Positions 21,565 to 31,810 of a DNA stretch of 64,000 nt are shown one piece after another (position 1 is the first letter of the stretch; every line of letters starts with the position of its first letter). This stretch comes from Hymenochaete sp. R1 (lineage: Eukaryota > Basidiomycota > Agaricomycetes > Hymenochaetales > Hymenochaetaceae): positions 62,001 through 126,000 of the forward strand of contig JAFREE010000054.1 of assembly GCA_019400425.1 (NCBI GenBank), written 5' to 3'. The notes under the pieces were generated by a model that did no database searches, was not told the origin of the DNA, and saw nothing but the letters and a program-made list of their open reading frames with translations. The position numbers and the translations under genes are program-made.

Positions 21565-22906
21565 CTATGGGAGGGAGGTCGCAGGCTTCTTGTGTGGGCC
21601 TGTCTCGAACGACTCTGCTGCCCTCTTCCGAGACGAGACATTTCCTGTCTCTGCACCTTCCTCCTCCTCTACCTTCTCTTCTTCGCTCATCGGTTTTTCC
21701 AAACCTGCAGCCTCATAAAATGAAGTAATGAAACTAGTGAGTCCCTTGTTCAAACGATCTACTGTAGCGTTGATCTCCTCAAACTGATTTTCGACCTCCT
21801 CGATGCACTCTACCCTAAATGCTTTCCTCGCCTCGAAACTTTCCTTGAAGTCTGATTTTTCTACTTCCTCCGCATTAGATTCTCGGAAGCGATGGACGTC
21901 CATAATTTCCCCCCATAGTCTTTCCTTCTGCTTGCGTGCTGTACTACGCATACTCTCTGCCTTTCTTTTCTGGTCGTCCGTTTCTGTGATCGATTTGCGA
22001 TGCTGCAAATTGTCGTCCAGCCACTTCGTTTTCTCTGCAATCTGGGTCTCGATTTGACTTAATTTTTCGGCTTTCTGGTACTTGGTAACGAGCTCTTTTA
22101 AGGTTTGAAGACTGTCTTCTTGTTTCTTCTCGAATGATTCTTCGAATTCTTCGAGCTCATTTCGTAAGAAATGGACTCGAATGTCGAACACGAGTTTGCG
22201 ATTCGCATTCCGTGGCAATTTCCACGAGTCCAATGTCTGCATGAGGCGTTCCGCTACTTTCAGATTTGCAGGGGTGGGTGACGAAGGCAACTCCACGGTC
22301 TTCAGTTCCTTCTCGTAGCGGTTGAGAATTTCAAGGTAATGTAGAAACGCGATAGCGATCAAATGTGGCCTCGATGTGTAGACGCCGACGTCGGTCGACT
22401 TCAAGCCCCAGAGTGTACCCTTCAGCTTCTCAAATAATCCAGCTGTCTGCTCGAAGAATGCCTGTCTGATCCTGGCTCTCTCCTTTAAGAAGCTCTCCTT
22501 TGCGTTGCGCGTATTGTTCCGCTTTCTGTTCTCATTGTCGTGGGCGGGGATGTGACGTGGGTCTAATGGCGGAGTGTAAATTCTTGCCTGCTCGCGTCGC
22601 CTGAAATTAATGATCTCTTCTCGAATCCGATCGGTGAACATCGTTCGTTGCTTACTACGCTCGAAAGAGAGATACTTTTTCCAAGCCTCCCAAAGGACTT
22701 TTTCGGCAAGAGCCGTGTTTTCATAATATGGCACAAACTGCTCCATCCTCTTTTTCGAAGAAGAACCTCTGGAAGTTGGAGCCGATGAAGTTGAGCCATT
22801 CCTAGAAGCATTTCGCGAGGAGAGCTGCCCTTCTGCCGCTGATTAAAGTGAGCATATGGAAAGAACCACATGGGTAGTAACACTCACTTGAATATTTTGG
22901 AGGCAT
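21565..22906 (-). CDS. F1 family coiled-coil protein D
   Basis: Exons 22906-22888 (19 nt) and 22832-21565, 428 residues. N-terminus with SRGSSSKKRMEQFVP, then AWKKYLSFERSKQRTMFTDR, PPLDPRHIPA, FEQTAGLFEKLKG, IAFLHYLEILNRYEKELK, LVFDIRVHFLRNELEEF, followed by the long C-terminal helical half with KSDFKESFEARKAFRVECIEEVENQFEEI. The last 60 residues are acidic and then basic (SRKRAAESFETGPHKKP), a bipartite nuclear-signal-like tail. It is closest to the first half of gene C, also in its upstream region. Function unknown. Splicing is at an AG following CGGC, which restores the frame relative to the other members. Confidence 0.8.
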
Positions 22907-23799
22907 GGAACGAGGACGTAGCTGATGAAGTGATAGAAGGGAATAACGGAGACGGTACTAAAAATATGTAGGTATTAGAAAGAAACGCATTACTGCCATC
23001 CTTTAAGTGCTGCCTAGAGGTTGACTAGGGGACTTTGCGACGACTATGTGAACGCCAAGTCGTCAATAGTGCTCTAGCTACTAGACGCAAAGGAGAACTG
23101 TATACCATTTTTGACCCAAGCATTGCGCTTTGTAACGACAATATCACCAGCTCATCACGGTATGGTTGCGCTCGGCTGCAACGCTGATGTACTTTGAAGC
23201 TGCAGTGTATAGATTGGTTGATGGTGATCATGAGTTGTTTTTGTACACCAAAAAACTGCACGCAAAGCCAAGGGAAATAATATTGAAAAATAATTTCAAT
23301 GAATATAGTTGAATTGAAGGCGTAGCATGTACCAACGTCATGGACATAAAGAACAGGACATAACAGCAACTGAACGCCGCCAGTACCAGTACACTCTCTG
23401 CATCAGGTTCGATCCTGGGCCAAACTTGACAGGTGTATCGTTGGATTATTGAGGTTCAAGCACACCGCGATGAACGTGCCCGACAATGTCAAATAAGGAC
23501 TTCGCGAAAGCTAGGGTCGCCTAGGGTCGCAAAGGATGAAGCTGTTACGTGAGTTTTTAAGATAGAAAAAGATAAATAAGGTGTCCACAGGACGCTTCTT
23601 TGTAATGCAGCCGCGGCAATGGGTTGAACTAGTTGAACCTTATGCCGCCGGCGGTCGTGTAATGACGACAATATGAATGACATCGTTGAGTATGATATTC
23701 ACAAGTGACCCTTCTTTTTATCCCAGCATCATCTTTACGCCGTCCCGAGCTCAAAGCTCTCTAACTTCCGAAACTCAACTTGAGAGCTAGTCAGACAAC
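22907..23799. other. Intergenic region between divergent genes
   Basis: Holds the promoter of D (similar to that of C) and of the HAD protein gene. No other gene is supported. Confidence 0.5.
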
Positions 23800-24577
23800 A
23801 TGATACCAAAGACACTTGATCAATTCGACGCACTTGTATTCGATGTCTACGGTACTCTCGTTGTACGTCCAACTTGATTCGTATATATGCATACCTAACT
23901 CTGACACCTCCTAGGACTGGGAGTCAGGTATCCACGATGCACTCCAGCCTCTCCTGAAACGGGCAAACTCTCCATGGAACCGTAAAGAAGCTAATACCGC
24001 GTTCGGCTCTGTTGAGAAAGACCTCCAAGTACAGAACCCGACCATGCGCTATAACGAGCTCCTCGCGGCCACGCATGGCGCCCTCGCAGAGCGCCTCGGA
24101 GTCACGTCCACTCCTGAGGAGAATACAGCGTTCGGACAATCCATTGCAATCTGGCCTGTCTTTTCCGATACCGTTGCTGCCCTCGCGTCCCTCAAACGCC
24201 ACTACAAGCTCGTCGTCCTCTCCAACGTCGATAACTATTCTTTCAACACCTTCACGCGTCCTATTCTTGAGAAAGGCGGCGGGACATTCGACTTGGTCCT
24301 GACAGCGGAAGACATTGGGTCATACAAGCCTGACCATAGAAACCTCACAGTGACGGTCGAGAAGATCTCCGAGTTGTTTGGGATCTCGAAGGAGCGCGTG
24401 CTGGTGACGGCGAACAGCTTAGTGCACGATCATGAGCCTTCGAACGCGCTGGGCATAGCGTCTGCTTGGATATCGAGAAAGGACTCGACGATGGGCATTG
24501 GGGGGTCAACCGCGACTTACGACTTTCAATTCGATACGCTGGGAGAAATGGCGGAGCAAAGAAGTCTGTTAACGTAA
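23800..24577 (+). CDS. HAD-superfamily haloacid dehalogenase type II-like protein
   Basis: Exons 23800-23862 and 23915-24577, 241 residues. The N-terminal VFDVYGTLVDW is HAD motif I: Asp15 would be the nucleophile, and Tyr17 in the second position is typical of L-2-haloacid dehalogenases rather than of phosphatases. Motif II is VVLSNVDN, motif III the Lys in IGSYKPDHRN, and the last acidic motif lies in VLVTANSLVHDHEP. Length and motif spacing match the type II dehalogenase group. The actual substrate is uncertain because many fungal homologues are annotated only by fold. No signal peptide; probably cytosolic. Confidence 0.88.
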
Positions 24578-24822
24578 TAAAGTGTATTATGTAACGTTGA
24601 TTTGCAAAGATCTGCTTACTAGATTTGGGGTGCGTCGATCACTGAAATGACGTCTAGGACCTTCTCGCAGATTCGGTAATGCTCTACAACTCTCTCTATT
24701 CCGCCCGTTGGTCTTAAGTACCCCCTTCCTCTGCCTCTTCTTTCTCTCGAACCTCACCTTCATAACTACAAATCAACACATCTCTTAACTGCTACTACGA
24801 GTACAAGCTACAGCAACTTATC

Positions 24823-26152
24823 ATGGCATTAGACTACTACAAGGTCCTCGGTGTAGACAAAGATGCTACATCCGAACAGATCAAGAAGGCCTATCGGAAG
24901 ATGGCTCTCAAGACACACCCAGACAGAAACAACCACAAGGACGAAAAGTTCAAAGAGGTGAGTAGATCATTATATCAATCTAGAAGGAAGAGAGTGAGGT
25001 AACTGACATTCTGCATTTCAGGTCAATGAAGCCTATGAAGTACTTGTCGACGATGAGAAACGCAAAATCTACGACCAGTTCGGTGCGGAAGGTCTTAAAG
25101 GCGGAGGACCTCCACCCAGCGGAGCTGGAGGCAGTCCTTTTGGTGCCGGATTCCCAGGTGGAGGAGCATCGTCGTTTGGCGGGTTCCCTGGAGGAGGAGG
25201 CTCGACATTTACCTTCACGACTGGGCCGGGAGGCGGAGGCGGGCACTTCAAACCGAGCGACCCCCAAAAGATATTTGAGTAAGCTTCTTCGATATTCCCT
25301 TCATTTCTTTACAGAATACGTGTATTGACGATATTTCTTTTCTTAAGGCAATTCTTCTCCATGGGTGGTGGTGGAGGTGGTCTCGGAAGCATGTTCGGCG
25401 GAGGTGCACCAGGCGGGTTCGAGGACTCAGACGACGACGACTCTCACCACTTCTTCGGGGGACCAGGCGGGGCCAGCGCAGGCGGCATGCCAGGCGGATT
25501 CAATGCCTTCGGCGCGAACGGGCGCCCGAGACCCTCCCGAGGATCTTCCCGTCCCTTCAACTCCGACTCGCAACAAAAAGGAGACTCCCAACCGCAAGAA
25601 ATCACCCGCCCACTCAAACTCACCCTCGAAGAGCTCTACACCGGCACGACGAAACACCTCAAAGTCGGGCGTCGCCTCGCCTCAGGCGGGACTGAAGAAA
25701 AAGTTCTCGAGATTGCCGTCCTCCCGGGGTGGAAATCAGGCACCAAAGTGCGATTCGCCAAAGCCGGAAACGATGTCGTCTCGCCGAGCACGGGCCAGGT
25801 ACGCTCGCAAGACCTCGTATTTGTCGTCGAGGAGAAACCACACGCGAAGTACACTCGCGAGGGCGCGGATCTGGTAACGAGTGAGAAGATCCCGCTGGTG
25901 GAGGCGTTGTGTAACGAGAAGGGCGGGGTGCGGAGTGTGATGCATCTGGATGGGACGAGGAGGGTGGATGTGAGGATGCCGAGTGGGGTTGTGAAGCCTG
26001 GGATGGAGAGCCGGGTGAGCGGGGAAGGGATGCCGGTGAGGAAGGATGGGGCAGCAAGGAGCCGAGGAGACTTGGTGGTGAAGTGGGAGGTAGAGTTCCC
26101 GGATCGATTGACACAGAGTCAGAAAGAAGGGTTACGAAAGGTGCTTGCGTAA
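24823..26152 (+). CDS. Class B Hsp40 co-chaperone, Sis1/DNAJB type
   Basis: Exons 24823-24957, 25022-25278 and 25348-26152, 398 residues. It stimulates the ATPase of Hsp70 and delivers substrates. The J domain covers about residues 1-70 with the HPD motif at 32-34 (THPDRN). A long Gly/Phe- and Gly-rich region follows to about 200. Two beta-sandwich substrate-binding domains come next, recognisable by [37 protein letters not shown] and [19 protein letters not shown]. The CxxCxGxG zinc-finger repeats of class A proteins are absent. Expected in cytosol and nucleus, where Sis1 is essential in yeast. The start codon follows an A-rich leader and no alternative exists. Confidence 0.95.
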
Positions 26153-26386
26153 ATGAATAAACGAAACTTTCGCTTTACTTTTTCTCCGTGACGTTTCTTT
26201 TTCTTTCCTCTTTTTGCTTTTTGATCTTATCTTCTGTATCAACATCCTGCATGTATTTATACCCGCAATACTCGATCCATTTCATTTCAACTATCAATCT
26301 ATCTATGTCCGAGTTAATACATCCAAATGAATCCAAAGGGAAGGCATCCGATCATTAGAAGTATACGGCGGAATCGAAATCAACTC

Positions 26387-27642
26387 TTAAACAGGGACCA
26401 ACCTCTCCCTCGACGAATGCTTGCTCTCATCCTCCCTATTCCTCAACCCGGATTCATGTTCTCGCAAGAACCGTGCAACATCTTCAAACGTTTCCGGTTG
26501 TCCCCCCGCATAACGGACAAACACAGGAGGTCGGGCATAAGCAATGGTCGCAGTTTCGATCTGATTTGACATGTTAATCGGGCGGAGAGTTCTAGTGACA
26601 GATGACGAGGTGGCACGTACGAGGATATCAGACGTAAGACCTTTAACTGGCGACGCCGTCGTTCTGAACCGGTGCATCTTGTAGTTCATACCACCCCACT
26701 CCGTATCGGAGCAGTTCTACGTTTCATGAGATTTAAAGATATATTACGACCTCGTATCAGTATACACGGATGAACGCGAAACTCACATAAACGGCCTCCT
26801 CGTAAATCCAATCCTCGCTCCCCTTCTCCGCCAATTTTAATCTCGTACGTTCCTCCTTCAATAATAAATCCGGCTCCAAGATTGCCTCAAGTGGGTGTTC
26901 GAATATCCGTTCTACTTCTCCAACTTGCGGTATGAGAGATCGTAGAACGGAGGTTTTGTGCGTTGGAGAAAGGAGGGTGACGAGAGGAGTGACGAGAAGG
27001 TGGTACTTGGAAAGGAAGGGACGGAGTAGGGTGAGGTTGTAAGTTATTGGAGACGATGTTGAGGGAAATGGGAGAGAGATTTCTTCGTTGGCTTCCCGGT
27101 ACTGCGATCGTAAGAGAAGTGTTCAGACATGTAAAGTGGAAATGGGAAGACGGAATTGACTCACGGCTGTCTGGACAGTATCTACGTCCGTCTCGTCACA
27201 TTTCCCGCCCGGAAGAGCTGTTTGGCCTGGATGTGATCTCAATGATTTAGAGCGCGTCGTTAACAACACATGAAGCTCCTTCGATTCTTCGTCCTCGTAA
27301 AGTAGAATAAGGACGGCAGCGAGCCTCTTCCGTGGGTAAATCGAGCTGAACGTGCGGAAACCAGTTCACCACGCATCGAGTCCATAAGAACGTCAAGTCC
27401 AGCAATAGGCGACACGAAGTTTGTAGAAGCACAGAAATAGCCCAAAGGAACACCAAAACAATATTTCAGACCGAGCTTTCAACGCTGAAGTAGAAAGAGG
27501 GAACGGACAGGTCGACCGATTCTGGCGTGTAAGCCGCGAGACGTTCGATAGCCTTCCGATTCGACGGCGTCAGCAAATCCAGGATGTCTGATGGTACACC
27601 AAAGGTCGTCGAGACTTCATCAACGAGCTTAAGTGAGTTCAT
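26387..27642 (-). CDS. Nudix hydrolase, coenzyme A diphosphatase-like
   Basis: Exons on the minus strand that can be placed: 27345-27165, 27101-26787, 26716-26621 and 26560-26387, preceded by a coding-like first exon from the ATG at 27642 to about 27480. The Nudix region reads RLAAVLILLYED, TTRSKSLRSHPGQTALPGGK, then across an intron TAYREANEEISLP, the CoA-pyrophosphatase form of the Nudix box. The C-terminus contains YVNCSDTEWGGMNYKMHRF and VFVRYAGGQPETFEDVA. Such enzymes cleave CoA or its derivatives, often in peroxisomes. A problem remains: the first exon and the exon starting at 27345 cannot be joined in frame with any GT donor I can see, so a frameshift or an unrecognised splice site is present. 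The protein may be intact or the gene may be damaged. Confidence 0.75.
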
Positions 27643-28215
27643 GACTTGAGTCGTAATGAATACTCGACCACTCAATGATTGTTTGGGAAGAAGAGAACGG
27701 AAATGCGTTCACTGGAATGATGAAAGTGACGTAAGCAAGCTCGATTTGGAGCGATCATCTCACGCTCATTGCTCCAGACGACCTGAGACCAGCATTCTAC
27801 TTCCACATTTTCTTTCTACCTAGTACTAGTGTCAGTACTTGTGGCAACTCAGCGACTGTATGGCATCATCGCCAGTAACGGATTACCGTTGTACTGATGA
27901 GCGACAACCTTATCGTGCCCAGCATCGTGTTGATAAAAGTGCAACGTCGAGATCGAACGAGGACGGCCGGCTGGGTGCGTCATTCATTCAATTCAGACTA
28001 CTGTAGTTCTGTATGATTGCGTTGCTTACGGATACTACAATTTAGTTCCCGCTCACTTGCGCAAAGAACCTTGACTTTACTCAACTTTGCTAATTTTTCG
28101 TGCCTCTCCAGCCCCTTTTATACCTCTACGCATCCCCCACCAGCTCAACTCTCTCCTCGCCTTCTTACACTCAAGTCGTTCTCAGCGCCGCCCTCCGTAG
28201 AGCACACTCCTAACG
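27643..28215. other. Divergent promoter region
   Basis: Between the Nudix gene and the first of the paired unknown genes. Parts of it (GTTGACGTAAGC-like) recur at 29890, upstream of the second paralogue. No gene is seen. Confidence 0.5.
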
Positions 28216-29406
28216 ATGTCTTCTGGCCGTGAAGAAAATTATCTTCCCGAGCAGGACCCCAGTGATAGTAATAGGCGTGTTGCCAGACAAGGGTCCGCGT
28301 CGGACGCAACGGACGCACAAAGAAATCGGCATAATGCTCGCGCGGAAGGTCCCCCAGAGCTCCAGGGAATCGTAACCCACGGTATCAGCCCTGATGCATT
28401 GGATCTGAATGCTTCAGCTTTGCGACCTCTGCAACTTAGACGTCTGGATATTCCTCGTTCCGACCATCATCAAGCTAGCGTAGCGACGACGGCAACTGAC
28501 ACTTCAAGCGGAGGTCCATTAACCCGTCCATTCGTACCTATCGCTCCCTATCCAGAACTTGGTCAAACAATGTCACAGCCGTCTCAACCCAGAGAAAGCC
28601 ATTCCGCAGTCACTCCCTATGATCCAGTCACTGTTACTGTGTTTCGCGGTGAAACTGAGTACAGAGGCTCTAATGCCGTAAAGCTGGTGGAAGAATTGGC
28701 TGAAGGAGTAAATAATCACCTTGCCAACATCATCAAGATGCAATACGGCTCGACTTTCCCTAGCAGTCTCCACAAATACTACGGATTTGAAACTAAATAT
28801 CGCTCCCTTAAACGGACGACCGAAGAGCTGGACTGCATTCTGGGCCTGGTGAACACCGAACCGCGGCAAAGGCAATCCATAGTAAAGGATATCGATGCCC
28901 GTGTCAAAGGACACGGTGGGCCAGAGGACATGAAGAATATCATTACCATGTTTGAAGACGTGACGGTCGAGCGCAAACGAATCCGCGCACTCTGCTCCGG
29001 GTACAAAGCCGGTGTGCTTTCTGGGACCGATATCAAGCCTCTTCCTACGTTACATGAGGGTGTACAGGGCGTCGTAACGCAAGACTTCTTGGACGAAGAG
29101 TTCTACCACCTCTGCATCTGCGCTGAAAGTACTCTGAAGCATCTGAAGAAGCGAATCTCTGGTTTTACTTTTCCGCTAGACCATAATGAAAGTAGACGTT
29201 ACAGCCGTCTTATACAGCGGTTTGGAAAGGAGTTTCGTGAGTACAAAGAAGCATTGGGTCCCTCTGGCAGGCTTGCACGAGCATACAAGCACGATCTGGA
29301 CGGTCAAAATATGCCGCGTATCTCGTCTGATCTGCAGACATTGCTGGAGCCGTCATTAGAGGATTTTAAGTCGATGTACAACTACAATAATTCCATCCCC
29401 TGGTAA
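28216..29406 (+). CDS. Paralogous protein X1, unknown family
   Basis: One exon, 396 residues, no recognised domain. The first 135 residues are disordered and rich in polar residues. The conserved part starts at VTVTVFRGETEYRGSNAVKLVEEL and runs to the end, sharing most positions with the paralogue 2 kb downstream: ELDCILGLV, EEFYHLCICAESTLKHLKKR, FREYKEALGPSG, AYKHDLDGQNMPRISSDLQT and the identical-type ending LEDFKSxYxYxNSIPW. The regular spacing of hydrophobic residues suggests an all-helical domain of about 260 residues. No signal peptide or membrane segment. Upstream lies a divergent Nudix gene. The function cannot be inferred. Confidence 0.7.
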   Translation: MSSGREENYLPEQDPSDSNRRVARQGSASDATDAQRNRHNARAEGPPELQGIVTHGISPDALDLNASALRPLQLRRLDIPRSDHHQASVATTATDTSSGGPLTRPFVPIAPYPELGQTMSQPSQPRESHSAVTPYDPVTVTVFRGETEYRGSNAVKLVEELAEGVNNHLANIIKMQYGSTFPSSLHKYYGFETKYRSLKRTTEELDCILGLVNTEPRQRQSIVKDIDARVKGHGGPEDMKNIITMFEDVTVERKRIRALCSGYKAGVLSGTDIKPLPTLHEGVQGVVTQDFLDEEFYHLCICAESTLKHLKKRISGFTFPLDHNESRRYSRLIQRFGKEFREYKEALGPSGRLARAYKHDLDGQNMPRISSDLQTLLEPSLEDFKSMYNYNNSIPW

Positions 29407-29694
29407 TGTATTGTTGCCTAGTTCCATGATAGAATAACGTCGATAGTAATTTGTTTGATATACTTGATGCTCGTCTTAAGCATGTAAACGTCATACGGGC
29501 TTGTTTTTCGCTCTTGTCCACGTTTTAAAATAAGCCTTAAGCAAACCATACATGATATTTATCAGGACAGATTGATGTCTCTGTCCTCTTGACCTTTCTT
29601 TACATTGTGTTTTATGAAGCGAGGGAAAGGAATAAACGTGAACAATGTTGATGTTCAGAGGCGCAGATGATGCAAAGGCATGACTGGATTATTC

Positions 29695-29835
29695 AGATCG
29701 AATTTTCGACGCTGGACTGGGATAAGAAGAAACGAATAGGTCGACCGATTTTGGGGAGTAAGCAGTGAGACGCTTGACTGCTTTTCGACTCGATAGCGTT
29801 AACAAATCTATGTTGTCTGATAGTATGTTAGATTA
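29695..29835 (-). pseudogene. Relic of Nudix first exon
   Basis: On the minus strand this stretch translates to DNIDLLTLSSRKAVKRLTA followed by YSPKSVDLFV, matching DILDLLTPSNRKAIERLAA and YTPESVDLSV of the Nudix first exon at 27480-27642. The rest of the Nudix gene is absent. The relic lies directly upstream of the second X paralogue, in the same divergent arrangement as the intact Nudix gene and X1, so it marks the edge of a tandem segmental duplication. Confidence 0.7.
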
Positions 29836-30380
29836 GAGTGTCCATTGGTTATTATATAAGCTAGGTACAAGATCATCCAAATAAGAGCCGGTGTGTTGAC
29901 GTAAGCGTTTTCAGTCTGTGCGATCCTTTTCAGCTGCAGCTGACCAGCTCGCAGCGCAGCTCTCCTCCAAAAGTGAACATGGAACTCCCACTTCACAAAT
30001 CTTGCCATCCATCTCTTTATGTGCAAGTATACTCCGCTATGGCTACAAAATCTTCAAACTTCGTATCTTTCTGCCCTGATAATGCACCATCAAGGTTCGG
30101 GTTTGCGATAGTTATACTTTGTAACTTTGCTCTAAGCTGCAAATTCAGAACGAGGCGAGATAGTAGGCAATTCCATTGTGAGCACTTTCAAATATCGCAT
30201 GCAGCTTCTACTTACTATCGGAACCATCCTGCTCTTTGCCCAAGTTTGCCGTTTCGTGACATTGCGGGCCTTGAAAAGACCCCTCTGCTGGACCCTGCAG
30301 GCGGACGGTTCTATTCATCCTCTACTTCGCTACGCCTCCTCCATCACAAACAAGATTTCATACAATTCAACCTCACATCA
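29836..30380. other. Promoter region of X2
   Basis: The frame of X2 is open far upstream of its likely ATG, but this part lacks similarity to X1 and has the composition of non-coding DNA. It resembles the X1 promoter in patches (GTAAGC, then pyrimidine-rich DNA). Confidence 0.4.
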
Positions 30381-31430
30381 ATGCCTTCTAGCCGCCGAAA
30401 ACGCACTGTTGATCATGATTCTTCCCCTTCTGTGAATGACTACGACGATGGTCACGATGACAAACGCCCCAAACGACCACTCGCACCAAAGATCTCCTAT
30501 GCAGCCAGCCCCGCTGTACCCTCTCCCTTAAATCAAGCTCCTCATCCTCTACCTACTGCCTTCGAATATGGTGGAACGACTGCTCAGCCATCTCTGTTTG
30601 GACTGGGAAGCTCTGCAGACACGCCTTACGTTCCGATCACCGTCACGGTCTATCGCGGCGAGACGGAATATAAGGGCGCTGATGCTATAAAGCTCGTGGA
30701 AGGCTTTGCCGATGCTGTGAATAGTCACCTCATCGACATCATTGGGGCATACTACGGCTCACAATTTGTCAGTAGGCTCCATACATTTTATACGCACGAG
30801 TGCAGATATCGCGCTGTTAGTCGGACAAGCGAGGAAGTGGATTGTATTCTGGGTCTGGTCGATGGCGTAATGACCGGCAGAAAATCCATCGTGGATGACA
30901 TCGCTCACCGCGTAGAAGAGCACGGCGGAACTGAAGACACGAGGAGGATACTCAAAATGTTCACATATATAACCGGCGAGCGGAAAAAATGCTATTCCAT
31001 CCGGTCATTGTATAAGAACGAGTACCTTGAGGGAACTCTCATAGAACCACTTCCGACGCTACGCGATGGCAAACGTAATGTGATAACGCAGGACTCTTTG
31101 GACGAAGAGTTTTATCATCTTTGCATCTGCGCCGAGGGTACTTTGAAGCATCTGAAGGAAAGAGTATCGAATGCTCTGTTGCAAATAGGTAAAAGGTGCG
31201 TGCTTAAGTCTGATAAAGACAAACTACAACGCCTTGTAGAGAGGTTCGGGATGAAGTTTCGCGAGTACAAAGAAGCGTTGAGTCCCTCTGGTATTCTTTC
31301 ACGAGCATACAAGCACGATCTGGACGGTCAAGATATGCCTCGTATTTCGTCTGATCTGCAAACCTTGCTCGAGCCGTCATTGGAGGATTTTAAGTCAAAG
31401 TACGACTACAAAAATTCTATCCCTTGGTAA
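30381..31430 (+). CDS. Paralogous protein X2, unknown family
   Basis: One exon, 349 residues from the ATG at 30381 (MPSSRRKRTVDHD). The upstream open frame back to 29973 was rejected as coding. A basic cluster (SSRRKRT and DDKRPKRP) near the N-terminus could be a nuclear signal, which X1 lacks. The C-terminal 260 residues are the same unknown domain as in X1, with ITVTVYRGETEYKGADAIKL, EEVDCILGLVDG, EEFYHLCICAEGTLKHLK, FREYKEALSPSG and the terminal DYKNSIPW. Conservation of the C-terminal half against divergence of the N-terminus indicates selection on the domain after duplication. Confidence 0.7.
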   Translation: MPSSRRKRTVDHDSSPSVNDYDDGHDDKRPKRPLAPKISYAASPAVPSPLNQAPHPLPTAFEYGGTTAQPSLFGLGSSADTPYVPITVTVYRGETEYKGADAIKLVEGFADAVNSHLIDIIGAYYGSQFVSRLHTFYTHECRYRAVSRTSEEVDCILGLVDGVMTGRKSIVDDIAHRVEEHGGTEDTRRILKMFTYITGERKKCYSIRSLYKNEYLEGTLIEPLPTLRDGKRNVITQDSLDEEFYHLCICAEGTLKHLKERVSNALLQIGKRCVLKSDKDKLQRLVERFGMKFREYKEALSPSGILSRAYKHDLDGQDMPRISSDLQTLLEPSLEDFKSKYDYKNSIPW

Positions 31431-31810
31431 TACATGGTTGTTTAGTTCCATACAGAAGTAATGCAAACGAAAGCTTATCTGATATAATTGGTGCCAGCAA
31501 TCGCGCAAGCCTGAGTATGACGGAAAAGTGACATGCCACTGGTAGTGGGTGTGTTTCTGAGGGAGAGGAGCTTCCAAAAGTGAATGTGCAATATATACGT
31601 AGCAGGAGTCAAGAAAGCCTGAGAAGATATTATCTTTAAACTTTTTCGTCCTTCCTTTTGGTAACAAAAAAAGGAGGAAAGAAACGAATGAGAAAATCGT
31701 GTTCAAGTTGTGGCTGAAGTCTCTTAGTTTGCTCTTGTTTGTACTTACGGGGGTTGGACTGTGACCGACGCGCCTCGGCTAAGCTAAGTTAAACCTTCTT
31801 GTCCTCCGCC

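Noticed and set aside
23375..23430. tRNA-like GGTTCGATCC motif
   Set aside because: The T-stem does not pair correctly and no anticodon arm or acceptor stem could be built.
29973..30380. N-terminal extension of X2 by 136 codons
   Set aside because: The open frame has no similarity to X1, poor codon composition, and a good ATG with a basic start follows at 30381.
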